Counted from the first letter of the stretch, positions 45,600 through 54,805 are shown. The stretch is DNA of 64,000 nucleotides from Pseudomonas sp. gcc21 (GCF_012844345.1 NZ_CP051625.1:248001-312000); one strand, 5' to 3'. Numbers and translations are program-made. Notes: a model not told the origin generated them from the letters alone.

Positions 45600-46472
45600 A
45601 TGTCCAAGATCATTTCCCTTGCCGAAGCGATTGACCGCTTCGTCAACGATGGCGACAGCATCGCCCTCGAAGGCTTCACTCATCTCATTCCGACCGCTGC
45701 GTCGCATGAGATCATTCGTCAGAACAAACAGGATCTGACCCTCATCCGCATGACACCCGATCTGGTATATGACCTGTTGATCGGTGCCGGCTGCGCGAAG
45801 AAGCTGGTTTTCTCCTGGGGCGGCAATCCGGGTGTCGGATCGCTGCACCGTCTGCGCGATGCGGTGGAGAAGGGTTGGCCCAAGCCGTTGGAAATCGAAG
45901 AACACAGCCATGCTGATCTGGCCAATGCCTACATTGCCGGCGCATCCGGTCTACCCTTCGCCGTGCTGCGCGCCTACGCCGGCTCGGACCTGCCCAAGGT
46001 CAATCCGCTGATCAAGAGCGTCACCTGTCCGTTTACCGGCGAGAAACTCGCTGCAGTGCCTTCGGTACGCCCTGACGTTACGGTGATTCATGCGCAGAAG
46101 GCTGACCGCAAGGGCAATGTGCTGCTCTGGGGCATCCTTGGTGTGCAGAAAGAAGCCGCGCTGGCAGCCAAACGCTGCATCGTCACGGTCGAGGAAATCG
46201 TCGACGACCTGGAAGCACCAATGAATGCCTGCGTGCTGCCGCAGTGGGCGTTGACCGCCGTCTGCCACGTGCCGGGCGGGGCGCACCCTTCCTATGCGCT
46301 GGGCTATACCGAGCGCGACAACCGTTTCTACCAAAGCTGGGATCCGATCGCCCGCGACCGTGAAACCTTTTCCGCCTGGATTGATGAATATATCCGCGGC
46401 ACCGCTGATTTCGGTGCTTTTGTTGAGAAACTCAGCCAGACCAGGCTTGCCGCACCGCAGGAGGGCAAATAA
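45600..46472 (+). CDS. pcaI: 3-oxoadipate CoA-transferase, subunit A
   Basis: With PcaJ it transfers CoA from succinyl-CoA to beta-ketoadipate. 290 residues from the ATG at 45600; a longer frame upstream crosses the PcaR boxes. The family start MSKIISLAEAIDRFVNDGDS and ALEGFTHLIPTAASHEI are typical of the large PcaI variety. Its TAA overlaps the pcaJ ATG by one base. Confidence 0.95.
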   Translation: MSKIISLAEAIDRFVNDGDSIALEGFTHLIPTAASHEIIRQNKQDLTLIRMTPDLVYDLLIGAGCAKKLVFSWGGNPGVGSLHRLRDAVEKGWPKPLEIEEHSHADLANAYIAGASGLPFAVLRAYAGSDLPKVNPLIKSVTCPFTGEKLAAVPSVRPDVTVIHAQKADRKGNVLLWGILGVQKEAALAAKRCIVTVEEIVDDLEAPMNACVLPQWALTAVCHVPGGAHPSYALGYTERDNRFYQSWDPIARDRETFSAWIDEYIRGTADFGAFVEKLSQTRLAAPQEGK

Positions 46473-47254
46473 TGACTGCCTACACCACCAATGAAATGAT
46501 GACCGTGGCTGCTTCCCGGCGCCTGAAGAATGGTGCTGTGTGTTTCGTCGGGATCGGCCTGCCATCCAAGGCAGCCAACCTGGCGCGGCTGACCACCTCG
46601 CCTGATGTAGTACTGATCTATGAGTCCGGCCCGATTGGCTGCAAGCCCAGTGTCTTGCCGCTTTCGATCGGTGACGGTGAGCTGGCTGAGACCGCCGACA
46701 CCGTTGTGCCTACCGGCGAGATTTTCCGTTACTGGCTGCAGGGCGGGCGCATCGACGTCGGCTTTCTTGGCGCAGCCCAAGTGGATCGCTTCGGCAATAT
46801 CAACACCACGGTAATCGGTGACTACAATCAGCCCAAAGTGCGTCTGCCGGGTGCCGGTGGCGCACCGGAAATTGCCGGCAGCGCGAAGGAAGTGCTGATC
46901 ATCCTCAAACAGTCGCATCGCACCTTTGTCGACAAGTTGTCATTCATCACTTCGGTCGGCCACGGTGAAGGCGGCGAGCATCGACAGCAGCTGGGCCTGC
47001 CTGGTGCCGGGCCGGTAGGCATCATCACCGACCTGTGCATCATGGAGCCGGAGGAGGGCACCCGCGAATTCGTCGTCACCTCGCTGCATCCGGGTATCGC
47101 ACGGGAGCAGGTGATCGAGAACACCGGCTGGGAAATCCGTTTCGCCGACACTGTGCGTGAGACCGAAGCGCCAAGGCCTGAAGAACTCGAAGCGCTACGT
47201 GCGCTGGAAGCGCGTACGGCGGCCGCCCACGGGCAGGCAGGCGGCGAAGAATGA
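46472..47254 (+). CDS. pcaJ: 3-oxoadipate CoA-transferase, subunit B
   Basis: Catalytic partner of PcaI. 260 residues. The active-site Glu is in LIYESGPIGCKP. VGFLGAAQVDRFGNINTT and the following TTVIGDYNQPKVRLPGAGG are class I CoA-transferase motifs. The start overlaps the pcaI stop (TAATG), giving coupled translation. Confidence 0.95.
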   Translation: MTAYTTNEMMTVAASRRLKNGAVCFVGIGLPSKAANLARLTTSPDVVLIYESGPIGCKPSVLPLSIGDGELAETADTVVPTGEIFRYWLQGGRIDVGFLGAAQVDRFGNINTTVIGDYNQPKVRLPGAGGAPEIAGSAKEVLIILKQSHRTFVDKLSFITSVGHGEGGEHRQQLGLPGAGPVGIITDLCIMEPEEGTREFVVTSLHPGIAREQVIENTGWEIRFADTVRETEAPRPEELEALRALEARTAAAHGQAGGEE

Positions 47255-47301
47255 GCCGCTCAGCCGCTGCGCACTCGATGTGATTTGATCGAGAGATTGG
47301 T

Positions 47302-47338
47302 CGCCCCGGACTGTCTTATTGGCATCCGGGGCGTCTTG
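47302..47338 (+). terminator. Hairpin between pcaJ and pcaD
   Basis: CGCCCCGGA (47302-47310) and TCCGGGGCG (47325-47333) form a strong 9-bp stem, followed by TCTTG. It may end the pcaIJ transcript or attenuate read-through to pcaD. Confidence 0.6.
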
Positions 47339-47412
47339 CGTTCGAGCTGCCTGTCCATGGCGCCTGATAAGCTCTGAACACGCACCTTTTAACTTTGTAA
47401 ATGGAGCCATCT

Positions 47413-48201
47413 ATGCCCTTTATAGAAACTGCCAACGGCACGCTGCATTATCAGCTTGAGGGGCCAGCCGGTGCGCCGGTCCTGGTACTGAGTAATTCCC
47501 TCGGCACCGAGCTCGCCATGTGGGATACGCAGATGCCCGCCTTTATCAATGAGTTGCAGGTGTTGCGTTATGACACCCGCGGTCACGGCAGGTCCGAGGT
47601 GAGTGAGGGGTTTTACAGCATCGAGCAGCTTGGGCAGGACGTGCTCGCATTGCTGGATGCGTTACACATCGAACGCGCATCATTCTGCGGTCTGTCGATG
47701 GGTGGCCTGATCGGGCAATGGCTTGGTATCAACGCCGGCCAGCGCATCGACAAGCTGGTCCTGTGCAATACCGCCGCCAAGATCGCCAATGATGAGGTCT
47801 GGAACGGCCGTATCGAGACGGTCCTGAAGGGCAGGGAGCAGGCCATGCGCGAGCTGCGCGACGGCTCTGTGGCACGCTGGTTCACTCCTGATTACGCCGC
47901 AGCCAACCCGCAGACGGTGGAACGTATCACCCGCATGCTGGAGACCACGTCGCCCGAGGGTTATGCCGCTAACTGTGCCGCGGTCAGGGACGCAGACTTC
48001 CGCGGCCAACTCGAATCGATCACGGCACCAACCCTGATCATCACCGGCAGCGCTGACGAGGTCACCACAACTGAACACGGCCGGGCTATGCAGGCTTCGA
48101 TCGCGGATGCTGAGCTGGTCGAGTTCGAGGCTGCGCACCTTTCCAATGTTCAGGCTGGAGACACCTTTACCGAGGCGGTGCTGGCCTTCATCAGAAAATA
48201 G
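47413..48201 (+). CDS. pcaD: Beta-ketoadipate enol-lactone hydrolase
   Basis: Opens the enol-lactone from CatC to beta-ketoadipate. An alpha/beta-hydrolase of 262 residues. The ATG at 47413 is preceded by TGGAG; an ATG four codons earlier overlaps that ribosome site. The nucleophile is Ser95 in FCGLSMGGLIGQWLG, the acid lies near GSADEVTT, and the His in FEAAHLSN. This supplies the step between CatC and PcaIJ, so the block reaches beta-ketoadipyl-CoA. The thiolase pcaF is not in the window. Confidence 0.93.
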   Translation: MPFIETANGTLHYQLEGPAGAPVLVLSNSLGTELAMWDTQMPAFINELQVLRYDTRGHGRSEVSEGFYSIEQLGQDVLALLDALHIERASFCGLSMGGLIGQWLGINAGQRIDKLVLCNTAAKIANDEVWNGRIETVLKGREQAMRELRDGSVARWFTPDYAAANPQTVERITRMLETTSPEGYAANCAAVRDADFRGQLESITAPTLIITGSADEVTTTEHGRAMQASIADAELVEFEAAHLSNVQAGDTFTEAVLAFIRK

Positions 48202-48550
48202 CCGGCTGGTCATTCCCCTCAGCAACGCGGCCGGCAGGGCACCGGCCGCTGCTACACTCCACTTATCGGGACGGGATATCAGTACGAGGTGTGGCTTGCG
48301 GATTTCGTCAGAAAATTCGCGCCGACGTCACGGCGAGCTTTCTTCGCGGCAGGACTGTCAGTAAGCTGCGCCGTTTCCGCGCTGCGTCAGTGTCGGTGCC
48401 CACTAGTCAGGGGCCCCGCGCTGCAACCTCAGTGTCAACCAAACCCGTTATGGCTATTGGGAACGGCTCGATTGTCCGGCGCTCCCGGACGTTAGGCTAT
48501 CTTTAAGCTGAGCCAACCCACTTGATAACCAGACTGTACGTGGAGTTTCA
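48202..48550. other. Gene-free region between pcaD and the MFS gene
   Basis: No plausible gene. GCGGCCGG (48227-48234) and CCGGCCGC (48242-48249) form a strong 8-bp hairpin 26 bp after pcaD, a probable terminator although no T-run follows. Nothing else is recognisable in the remaining 300 bp. Confidence 0.5.
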
Positions 48551-49870
48551 ATGCCCAAAGCCCTTACCGCCTTCTCGTCGCTCTATTTCGCCACGTTATT
48601 GATGCTGCTGGGCAGCGGCCTGCTGAGTACCTATATCGGTCTGAGCCTGTCTGCGCGCGGGGTGAGCGAGATCTGGATCGGTGCACTGATGACCTGTTAT
48701 TACGTGGGGCTGGTCGGAGGTGCATCGGTCGGCCATAGATTGATTGCGCGGGTAGGGCACATACGCGCGTTCGTAGCCAGCGCCGGCGTGGTCACCGCCT
48801 CGGTGTTGGGCCATGCCCTGTCGGAAAGCGTGCAGCTGTGGCTGTTACTACGCATTCTGGTGGGCATGGCGATGATGTGCCAGTACATGGTTCTGGAAAG
48901 CTGGCTCAATGAGCAGGCTGAATCCCATCAGCGCGGGACAGTTTTTGCAGGCTATATGGTGGTGACCTTCCTGGGTCTGATGCTCGGTCAGTTTGTATTT
49001 ACTCTGATGCCGGAGCTGAATATCCGCCATATCCTGTTCGTCGCCATGTGCTTTTCGCTCTGTCTGGTACCGGTGGCGGTGACGAAAAGCCTGCACCCGG
49101 CGCCGCTGCATCCCGCACCGCTACGTATAGGTTTCTTCGTCAGACGCGTTCCCCTGGCGCTGGGGACGATAGCGGTGTCGGGACTTTTGCTGGGGTCGTT
49201 CTACGGCATGGCGCCGGTATACGCTTCGGGTATGGGGCTGGGGACTTCTGAAGTCGGTGTGTTCATGGCTGTAGCGATCGGCTCGGGGTTGTTGGCGCAG
49301 TGGCCGGTGGGCTGGATGTCTGATCGTCTTGATCGTAGCCAGCTGATTCAGCTGAACGCCATTATTCTCACCGGGGTTACGCTGGTGATGGGACTGGCAG
49401 TAGTACCCGGATATGCACTGCTGGTGCTGGCCGGGCTATTTGGCATCCTCGCCTTTACGCTTTATCCGCTTGCGGTGGCGCTGGCCAACGACCACGTCGA
49501 ACCCGAAGAGCGGGTATTGCTTTCGGCGATGTTGCTGGTGACCTTCGGGCTTGGTGCCAGCGCCGGCCCCTTGGCCAGCTCGGCGCTGATGAAGGTCGGC
49601 GGGCCTGGCATGCTGTATGTATTCATGGCGATATCCAGCATGTTCCTGGTTATCAATGTGCGTCCGAGCCGGGTTACCGGCGAACACCTGCAGGCCGAAC
49701 CGAGCCATTACATGCCTGCGGCGGGTAACCTCGCCAGTTCACCGCTATCCGCTGCACTGGATCCGCGCGTCGATGAACAGATAGTTGACGATCAAATGCG
49801 CGATGATGCGGATGGTTATCCAAGCGCAGCGGATCTCGATGCGGACCAGGAAGATCATCGTCCCGGTTGA
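48551..49870 (+). CDS. MFS transporter (YcaD-like)
   Basis: A major-facilitator permease of unknown substrate. 439 residues with 12 predicted helices. It has the YcaD-type start SSLYFATLLMLLGSGLLSTY, the inter-helix segment VGHRLIARVGHIRA and the family's MVLESWLNEQ. After the last helix (about 370-385) a 55-residue hydrophilic, acidic cytoplasmic tail follows (VDEQIVDDQMRDDADG). It is not evidently part of the benzoate block, since a probable terminator and 349 bp separate it from pcaD. Confidence 0.82.
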   Translation: MPKALTAFSSLYFATLLMLLGSGLLSTYIGLSLSARGVSEIWIGALMTCYYVGLVGGASVGHRLIARVGHIRAFVASAGVVTASVLGHALSESVQLWLLLRILVGMAMMCQYMVLESWLNEQAESHQRGTVFAGYMVVTFLGLMLGQFVFTLMPELNIRHILFVAMCFSLCLVPVAVTKSLHPAPLHPAPLRIGFFVRRVPLALGTIAVSGLLLGSFYGMAPVYASGMGLGTSEVGVFMAVAIGSGLLAQWPVGWMSDRLDRSQLIQLNAIILTGVTLVMGLAVVPGYALLVLAGLFGILAFTLYPLAVALANDHVEPEERVLLSAMLLVTFGLGASAGPLASSALMKVGGPGMLYVFMAISSMFLVINVRPSRVTGEHLQAEPSHYMPAAGNLASSPLSAALDPRVDEQIVDDQMRDDADGYPSAADLDADQEDHRPG

Positions 49871-49919
49871 GCTGATCAGAACGCACCGTTCATGCTCTGC
49901 TAGGCAGCGTTTCGGGCGC

Positions 49920-50084
49920 GTCGAAGGGGGCTGGTGCTGTCTTAGAACACTGGCGTAGCGCAGGCGCGCTCCCTGGGGTTGGTGAACGCCTGCTCGCCGA
50001 CAGGGTGTATTTGTAGTCGGCTTCTTCTAACGGGTCGAAGAGGTTCGGGGTGTTGCAGACATTGGTGTAGCGCAGGCGCGCTAC
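49920..50084. repeat. Pair of imperfect direct repeats with REP-like palindromes
   Basis: Two segments of about 50 bp (from 49920 and from 50034) share GTCGAAG, a spaced G/T-rich stretch and the end GTAGCGCAGGCGCGCT (49955-49970 and 50067-50082). In the second copy the palindrome is complete: GTAGCGC, AGGC, GCGCTAC (50067-50084). They lie in the 269-bp convergent gap between the MFS gene and flgZ. The form is that of REP elements. Confidence 0.6.
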
Positions 50085-50139
50085 ATCTCCAGGCACTGCG
50101 CAGCGGCTTGGGCTGGGTCCGGGGTGTCTCCGGTTAATA

Positions 50140-50886
50140 TCAGAACAGGTCGTCGCGCTTTTCCAGTCGGCGCGCCTCGCGCTGCAGGTAGTTGACGAAG
50201 CGGTCCACCTGCCGCTGAGCCTGAGGGCTGGGCTGTCTGAATCTCAGGCCGACATGGGACTCGTCGCGCTTTTCGTCATAGGACACGTGGCGTACTTCGA
50301 CCGCCAGATCCAGTGTTCCTATCTCAGGCAGATCCAGCTGGCAGGCCTCGATAATGGCGCCAGGACGGAGCGCGTGCGCCTGATCTGAAGCAAAGAGCGC
50401 CTTGCACCCGGTTGCGGATACGTCGAACAGGTGTCCGCTCAGCCGAAACGTTTCGCTGTGCAGCGTCACGCCTGTTTCCAGTGGCCGTTGGACGACGGCT
50501 CGAAATGCGCCACGTTTCTGATGGTAGATGAGCTGTTCAGGAAGGGCCGCGCAGTATGCCGGCGCGCCTTCCAGAATGACCCGCTGCGCGGCGACGCAAT
50601 GCCAGCGCATGTGCACGCCTTCATGCCAGGCATCAATCCGGAATGACTCGCCTTCGGTGATGTACCGGTCGCCTTCTTTCGGGACCAGTTCGTCGATCCA
50701 GAGCTGCTTGCCCGCCGGGTCGATAGCGACGATGAAGCTCTGAAATTTCTGGCTACGTTCGGGAAAACTGACGATCAGCTGGTCGCGGGAATGCAGCAGC
50801 GTCTTCAACAGCGCATTGATCTCGATGGGCGAGCGGACTTCCCTGGGCGGCTGCGGACCGGTTTCTGGCGCTAGTAAGCTGGACAC
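50140..50886 (-). CDS. flgZ: Flagellar brake protein, YcgR/FlgZ family (PilZ)
   Basis: Binds c-di-GMP and slows flagellar motion. The N-terminal YcgR domain (about 15-115; IEINALLKTLLHSRDQLIVSF) precedes a PilZ domain with the c-di-GMP motifs RGAFR (after HQK) and DVSATGCKA. No ATG start is available. The GTG at 50884-50886 gives 248 residues, like other FlgZ proteins. A GTG further up (50949) would add 21 atypical, Cys-rich residues and lies upstream of a likely promoter -10. It is last of the minus-strand series flgA, flgM, flgN, flgZ. Confidence 0.88.
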   Translation of the reverse strand: MSSLLAPETGPQPPREVRSPIEINALLKTLLHSRDQLIVSFPERSQKFQSFIVAIDPAGKQLWIDELVPKEGDRYITEGESFRIDAWHEGVHMRWHCVAAQRVILEGAPAYCAALPEQLIYHQKRGAFRAVVQRPLETGVTLHSETFRLSGHLFDVSATGCKALFASDQAHALRPGAIIEACQLDLPEIGTLDLAVEVRHVSYDEKRDESHVGLRFRQPSPQAQRQVDRFVNYLQREARRLEKRDDLF

Positions 50887-50923
50887 TGAAAAATCTCGAC
50901 AATAGGCATGGCAAGGGAAGCAT

Positions 50924-50953
50924 TGTATAGCATGCTGGCTATGAGCCACCCAA
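50924..50953 (-). promoter_or_regulatory. Candidate sigma-70 promoter of flgZ
   Basis: On the minus strand TTGGGT (50948-50953) and TATACA (50924-50929) are 18 bp apart. Transcription would start at about 50917, 30 bp before the GTG at 50886, supporting that start. Confidence 0.45.
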
Positions 50954-51002
50954 TCCTTATGCGCCTTGTTGTTGGCTAGCCGGATCTCGCCGTGGACGGA
51001 CC

Positions 51003-51461
51003 CTAGGCTTTGATTATTGGCCGCTGCGAATGGCTTCGCTTGGCGAGGCCCTGGCGGTCGTAAACGGCCTGGCTTGATTCGCCCTGATTGCGTATCAGGT
51101 CAAGCAGGTGACTGTTGGCGTGCTGGCTATGGCGTACCAATCGCGCGTTGCGCAAATTGGCGTCGCGGCAACGGGTCAGGTATTGCCTGAGGGACTGGTA
51201 GCTTTCGAACAACTCGTTCTGACCGAGCGACTCCAGAAACGCTTCCATGTCCTGTTCGGGTGTCTTGCCCAGCTGACGTGCCTGATCATTGATCTGCTGG
51301 TCATGCCCGTTCAGCGCAGACACAAGTGGAGCCTTGCTGTTCAGTAGCGACTCAAGCGTGACCATGTCGTTCTGTATCAATGCCTCCTGCTCCCTGTCGA
51401 GCAGCTCTATGAACTGTTCGCAGTCACTGGCGGCTTGATCAAATAGCTGCTTGAGTGTCAT
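51003..51461 (-). CDS. flgN: Flagellar export chaperone FlgN
   Basis: Chaperone for the hook-associated proteins FlgK and FlgL. The ATG at 51459-51461 follows GGAG by eight bases and gives 152 residues; a GTG four codons earlier overlaps that site. The sequence is mostly helical (CEQFIELLDREQEALIQND), with the C-terminal hydrophobic/basic segment expected of FlgN. It follows flgM by 26 bp. Confidence 0.9.
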   Translation of the reverse strand: MTLKQLFDQAASDCEQFIELLDREQEALIQNDMVTLESLLNSKAPLVSALNGHDQQINDQARQLGKTPEQDMEAFLESLGQNELFESYQSLRQYLTRCRDANLRNARLVRHSQHANSHLLDLIRNQGESSQAVYDRQGLAKRSHSQRPIIKA

Positions 51462-51487
51462 CTGTTTCTCCACAGACCCGGGGCGTC

Positions 51488-51808
51488 TCAGTCTTCCAGA
51501 CCCAACAGTTTATCGGCAATGCGGCCGCTGTCCGGCTTGTAACTGCCATCAGCTATTGCTTGTTTGAGCTGCGCTACCCGTTCGCTGTCCACTTCCGGCA
51601 AGTCCTTTAGCCGTGCTTCGATTGATTTCATTTGCTGAGCCTGATCGCTCAGCTTGACTGACGACTCCCCCGGAGCGGATTTATCCACGCCCGGCTTGTC
51701 AGTTACGTTGTTTTCCACCGCCACGTCGCGTTTGCCTGCAGCCGCGTCGGCCTGGGCTGTGCGCCCGGCGCTGTTGGCTCCGTTGGCGGTGTTGAAGTTG
51801 ATAACCAT
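51488..51808 (-). CDS. flgM: Anti-sigma-28 factor FlgM
   Basis: Binds and inhibits FliA until exported through the completed hook, coupling late gene expression to assembly. 106 residues, disordered Ala/Asn-rich N-terminus, C-terminal FliA-binding part (VKLSDQAQQMKSIEARLKDL and VAQLKQAIADGSYKPDSGRI) typical of the family. A sigma-28-type promoter precedes it. Confidence 0.94.
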   Translation of the reverse strand: MVINFNTANGANSAGRTAQADAAAGKRDVAVENNVTDKPGVDKSAPGESSVKLSDQAQQMKSIEARLKDLPEVDSERVAQLKQAIADGSYKPDSGRIADKLLGLED

Positions 51809-51844
51809 GGTTTTATCCTCAGACTGAATGCTTTGCTAATAGCT

Positions 51845-51871
51845 GTAACGGCCGAGGCAGCTAAACCTTTA
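51845..51871 (-). promoter_or_regulatory. Sigma-28 (FliA) promoter of flgM
   Basis: On the minus strand TAAA (51868-51871), 15 bp, then GCCGTTAC (51845-51852). The FliA consensus is TAAA-N15-GCCGATAA, so two bases of the -10 differ. It lies 37 bp before the flgM ATG. Confidence 0.75.
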
Positions 51872-51956
51872 GTACTGGTGAGCAAACTATGTGGACTGGT
51901 TCGCATTTAGCGCCCAGCGTGTCGAATACGCAGTATAGCCAAGTTCGTCAGGCGTA

Positions 51957-52667
51957 TCACATTGCCACCGACACCTGACCCGGGGCGACAACCCTTGCGC
52001 TGACCGTACGGCCGGAGCGCGTGTTCCTGACGCGGATTTGTGCGCCCACCGTGCCGCCTTCCAGCGCTTCTCCGGGCATCTTCACCGATATCTGCGTATT
52101 GGCGGCGCTGATCACGACCTTGTCTCCGCGTTTGACGATTTCATCCTGCTCCAGTTGCGCTGGACTGACAACGGTATCGGCGGCGACTGGCCTGCGCAGA
52201 CGCATGCCCACCGCCTGTTGCGGATCGGTCAGATAAGCGCCATTGAGCAAGCCTGTATCGCGTTCGACCAAGGCGACATCACCGGCACCGATTACCTCCT
52301 GCCGGCCCATCGGACGCACGGCGACCAGAACATCCTCAAACAGACTGACCTGCGCAGGTACGAACAATCGCCATCGCACGTCGCTCTCGCAGGAAAGGCG
52401 CACCGTGACGCGGCCCACCGGCACGGCAGGGCTTTCCAGACTGGCTTTCAGTGCCTCGTCCGGGCAGACGGCGAGTCGTAAACGCGGATCCAGGCGATTG
52501 ACCTCGATACTGTAGCGAGCCTGTCGAGTGCTCTGCTGCAGATGCGTTTGAATTTCGCCCTCAAGAAAAGCCGTAGTCGCGCCGATAAGCTGATTTATAA
52601 GCGGGCTGGCAGACAGGCTCGCAGAGAACAGCATGGTCAGCGCGGCGCAGTGAGTACTGAAACGCAT
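51957..52667 (-). CDS. flgA: Flagellar P-ring assembly chaperone FlgA
   Basis: A periplasmic chaperone needed for FlgI ring formation. 236 residues with a signal peptide (about 1-20, MRFSTHCAALTMLFSASLSA) followed by the SAF-type domain (VLVAVRPMGRQEVIGAGDVAL, then VVISAANTQISVKMPGEALE and GQVSVAM). It is divergent from cheV. A sigma-54-type promoter lies before it. Confidence 0.93.
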   Translation of the reverse strand: MRFSTHCAALTMLFSASLSASPLINQLIGATTAFLEGEIQTHLQQSTRQARYSIEVNRLDPRLRLAVCPDEALKASLESPAVPVGRVTVRLSCESDVRWRLFVPAQVSLFEDVLVAVRPMGRQEVIGAGDVALVERDTGLLNGAYLTDPQQAVGMRLRRPVAADTVVSPAQLEQDEIVKRGDKVVISAANTQISVKMPGEALEGGTVGAQIRVRNTRSGRTVSARVVAPGQVSVAM

Positions 52668-52720
52668 ACAGGAAACCTTAAAGAGATGGCGCCGGGTTTA
52701 TGTCGCTTTGCATCCTTGCA

Positions 52721-52735
52721 GCAAGAAATGTGCCG
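52721..52735 (-). promoter_or_regulatory. Sigma-54 type promoter of flgA
   Basis: On the minus strand CGGCACATTTCTTGC has GG and GC separated by 10 bp, with the GGCAC and TTGC blocks of RpoN promoters (consensus TGGCAC-N5-TTGC). It lies 54 bp before the flgA start. Confidence 0.65.
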
Positions 52736-52791
52736 CGCTTCGGTAAGCCGCACCCTATACAAGCCGTCCCCTATATAGTGAGGAGTCACCC

Positions 52792-53730
52792 ATGGCTGGC
52801 GTAATGGACTCGGTCAATCAGCGCACCCAGCTGGTTGGCGAGAATCGCCTCGAATTGCTGCTGTTCCGTCTGGCCGGCGGCCAGCTTTACGGCATCAACG
52901 TGTTCAAGGTCAAAGAAATTCTGCAGTGCCCGAAGCTGACGGTACTTCCACGACTGAATTCAGTGGTACGCGGAGTCGCACATATCCGTGGCGGTACCTT
53001 GCCGATCATTGATTTGCGCAAGGCCATCGGCGGGCCGGGTCTGGCTGACCTGGCCAATACTTTCGTGATCATCACCGAATATAATTACCGGGTTCAGGGC
53101 TTCCTGGTCAGCGGCGTCGAACGCATCGTCAATCTGAACTGGTCCGAAATTCATCCACCGCCCCGGGGCAGTGGTCGTGATCATTACCTGACCGCAGTGA
53201 CGCGGGTCGATGATCGCCTGGTCGAGATCATTGATGTGGAGCGGATTCTGGCCGAAGTGGTGCCATTGCAGGAGAATGTCAGCGCTGGCGTGATTGATGA
53301 GCAGGCTCAGGCTGCGGCGGTTTCACGCAAGGTATTGATCGTTGATGATTCATCAGTGGCACGAAAGCAGGTGTCTCGTTGTCTGCAGGAAGTAGGGGTG
53401 GAGATCGTCGCCCTTAATGACGGACGCCAGGCGCTGAACTGGCTGAAAGCGCTGGCTGATTCCGGCGAAGACGTGTCGCAGAGCTTGCTGATGATGATCT
53501 CGGATATTGAAATGCCCGAGATGGACGGGTATACCCTCACCGCAGAGGTGCGGAACGATCCGCGACTCCATGGCTTGCACGTTATTTTGCACACATCCTT
53601 GTCCGGTGTATTCAACCAGGCGATGGTAAAAAAGGTAGGCGCGGATGATTTTCTCGCAAAATTCAAACCAGACGAGCTTGCCCGTCGGGTCATCGACAGG
53701 CTGCACGCGCCGCGTGGGGGGCCAGTTTGA
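52792..53730 (+). CDS. cheV: Chemotaxis protein CheV
   Basis: A CheW-receiver fusion that couples receptors to CheA and adapts the signal. 312 residues: CheW-like domain (about 20-165; LLLFRLAGGQLYGINVFKVK and AHIRGGTLPIIDLRKA) and a receiver domain (about 180-305; KVLIVDDSSVARKQVSRCLQ) with phospho-acceptor Asp238 in MISDIEMPEMDGY. GAGGAG lies before the ATG. It is 33 bp before cheR. Confidence 0.95.
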   Translation: MAGVMDSVNQRTQLVGENRLELLLFRLAGGQLYGINVFKVKEILQCPKLTVLPRLNSVVRGVAHIRGGTLPIIDLRKAIGGPGLADLANTFVIITEYNYRVQGFLVSGVERIVNLNWSEIHPPPRGSGRDHYLTAVTRVDDRLVEIIDVERILAEVVPLQENVSAGVIDEQAQAAAVSRKVLIVDDSSVARKQVSRCLQEVGVEIVALNDGRQALNWLKALADSGEDVSQSLLMMISDIEMPEMDGYTLTAEVRNDPRLHGLHVILHTSLSGVFNQAMVKKVGADDFLAKFKPDELARRVIDRLHAPRGGPV

Positions 53731-53763
53731 CGGAGGCGCCTTTTATACAGCGGGGCGGATCGT

Positions 53764-54591
53764 TTGACATCTGAACAGCAGCATTTCCATCAGTTTCGTG
53801 ATTTCCTCGAGAAATCATGCGGTATCGTTCTGGGCGATAACAAACAGTACCTGGTCGCCAGCCGGCTCAACCGACTGATGGAGCAGCAGGGTATCAATCA
53901 CCTGGGTGAGCTGGTCCAGCGTATCCAGAGCCAACCCCGTGGAGGACTGAAGGAATCGGTCATCGACGCGATGACGACTAACGAAACCCTCTGGTTTCGT
54001 GATGGTTATCCCTTCGAGGTGCTCAAGAACCGACTGATACCGGATTTCATCAAGTCCAACCCCGGTCAGCGTTTGCGTATCTGGTCCGCTGCGTGCTCTT
54101 CAGGGCAGGAGCCCTATTCGCTGAGCATGGCGATTGACGAGTTCGAGCGCAGCGATCCCGGTCAGCTGCGCTCCGGTGCAAGTATCGTTGCGACTGATCT
54201 CTCCGGCGGGATTTTGACGGCAGCCAGAAACGCGGAGTACGACAGCCTTTCTATTGGCAGGGGTTTGGCCCAGGACCGATTGGTTCGTTATTTCGACCAG
54301 TCGTCACCGGGAAAATGGCGAGTCAAGGCTCCCATCCGCAGCCGCGTCGAATTTCGCGCGCTGAATTTGCTGGAGAGCTATGCGATCCTGGGCAAGTTCG
54401 ACATCGTATTTTGCCGGAACGTGCTTATCTATTTTTCCGCCGAACGCAAGAAGGACATCCTCAGGCGCATCCATGCGACCCTGAAGCCCGGCGGTTATCT
54501 GATGCTGGGTGCATCGGAGGCGCTGAACGGCCTCCCTGAGCTGTATCAGATGGTGCAGTGCAATCCGGGGATTGTGTACCAGGCCAAGTAA
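53764..54591 (+). CDS. cheR: Chemotaxis protein methyltransferase CheR
   Basis: Methylates receptor glutamates using SAM. 275 residues: N-terminal helical domain (about 1-80), then SAM-binding motifs (RIWSAACSSGQEPYSLSMAI, CRNVLIYFSAE, LKPGGYLMLGASEAL). The frame has no ATG or GTG between the preceding stop (53728) and the conserved N-terminus, so TTG at 53764 is the only reasonable start. The ribosome site is weak. Low CheR levels fit poor initiation. Confidence 0.95.
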   Translation: MTSEQQHFHQFRDFLEKSCGIVLGDNKQYLVASRLNRLMEQQGINHLGELVQRIQSQPRGGLKESVIDAMTTNETLWFRDGYPFEVLKNRLIPDFIKSNPGQRLRIWSAACSSGQEPYSLSMAIDEFERSDPGQLRSGASIVATDLSGGILTAARNAEYDSLSIGRGLAQDRLVRYFDQSSPGKWRVKAPIRSRVEFRALNLLESYAILGKFDIVFCRNVLIYFSAERKKDILRRIHATLKPGGYLMLGASEALNGLPELYQMVQCNPGIVYQAK

Positions 54592-54805
54592 GCCTCATCG
54601 CGAGACCTCAAGAGCGTCGCGCTCGGCCCTCAATTCGCTACAGGTTGCGATTCAGTTTCGCTTCGCTAACCTCTTAACTCTTTCCTGTTGTGCCTAATCA
54701 TTCGACGCACTTTTTGCCGCCTGGCAGACGGCGGTGCCGGTAAACCGTTGCCACCGGCCGCTTCCTGATCGCCTTATCTCCTTGAAAAATAAAGCAATGC
54801 ATTTA

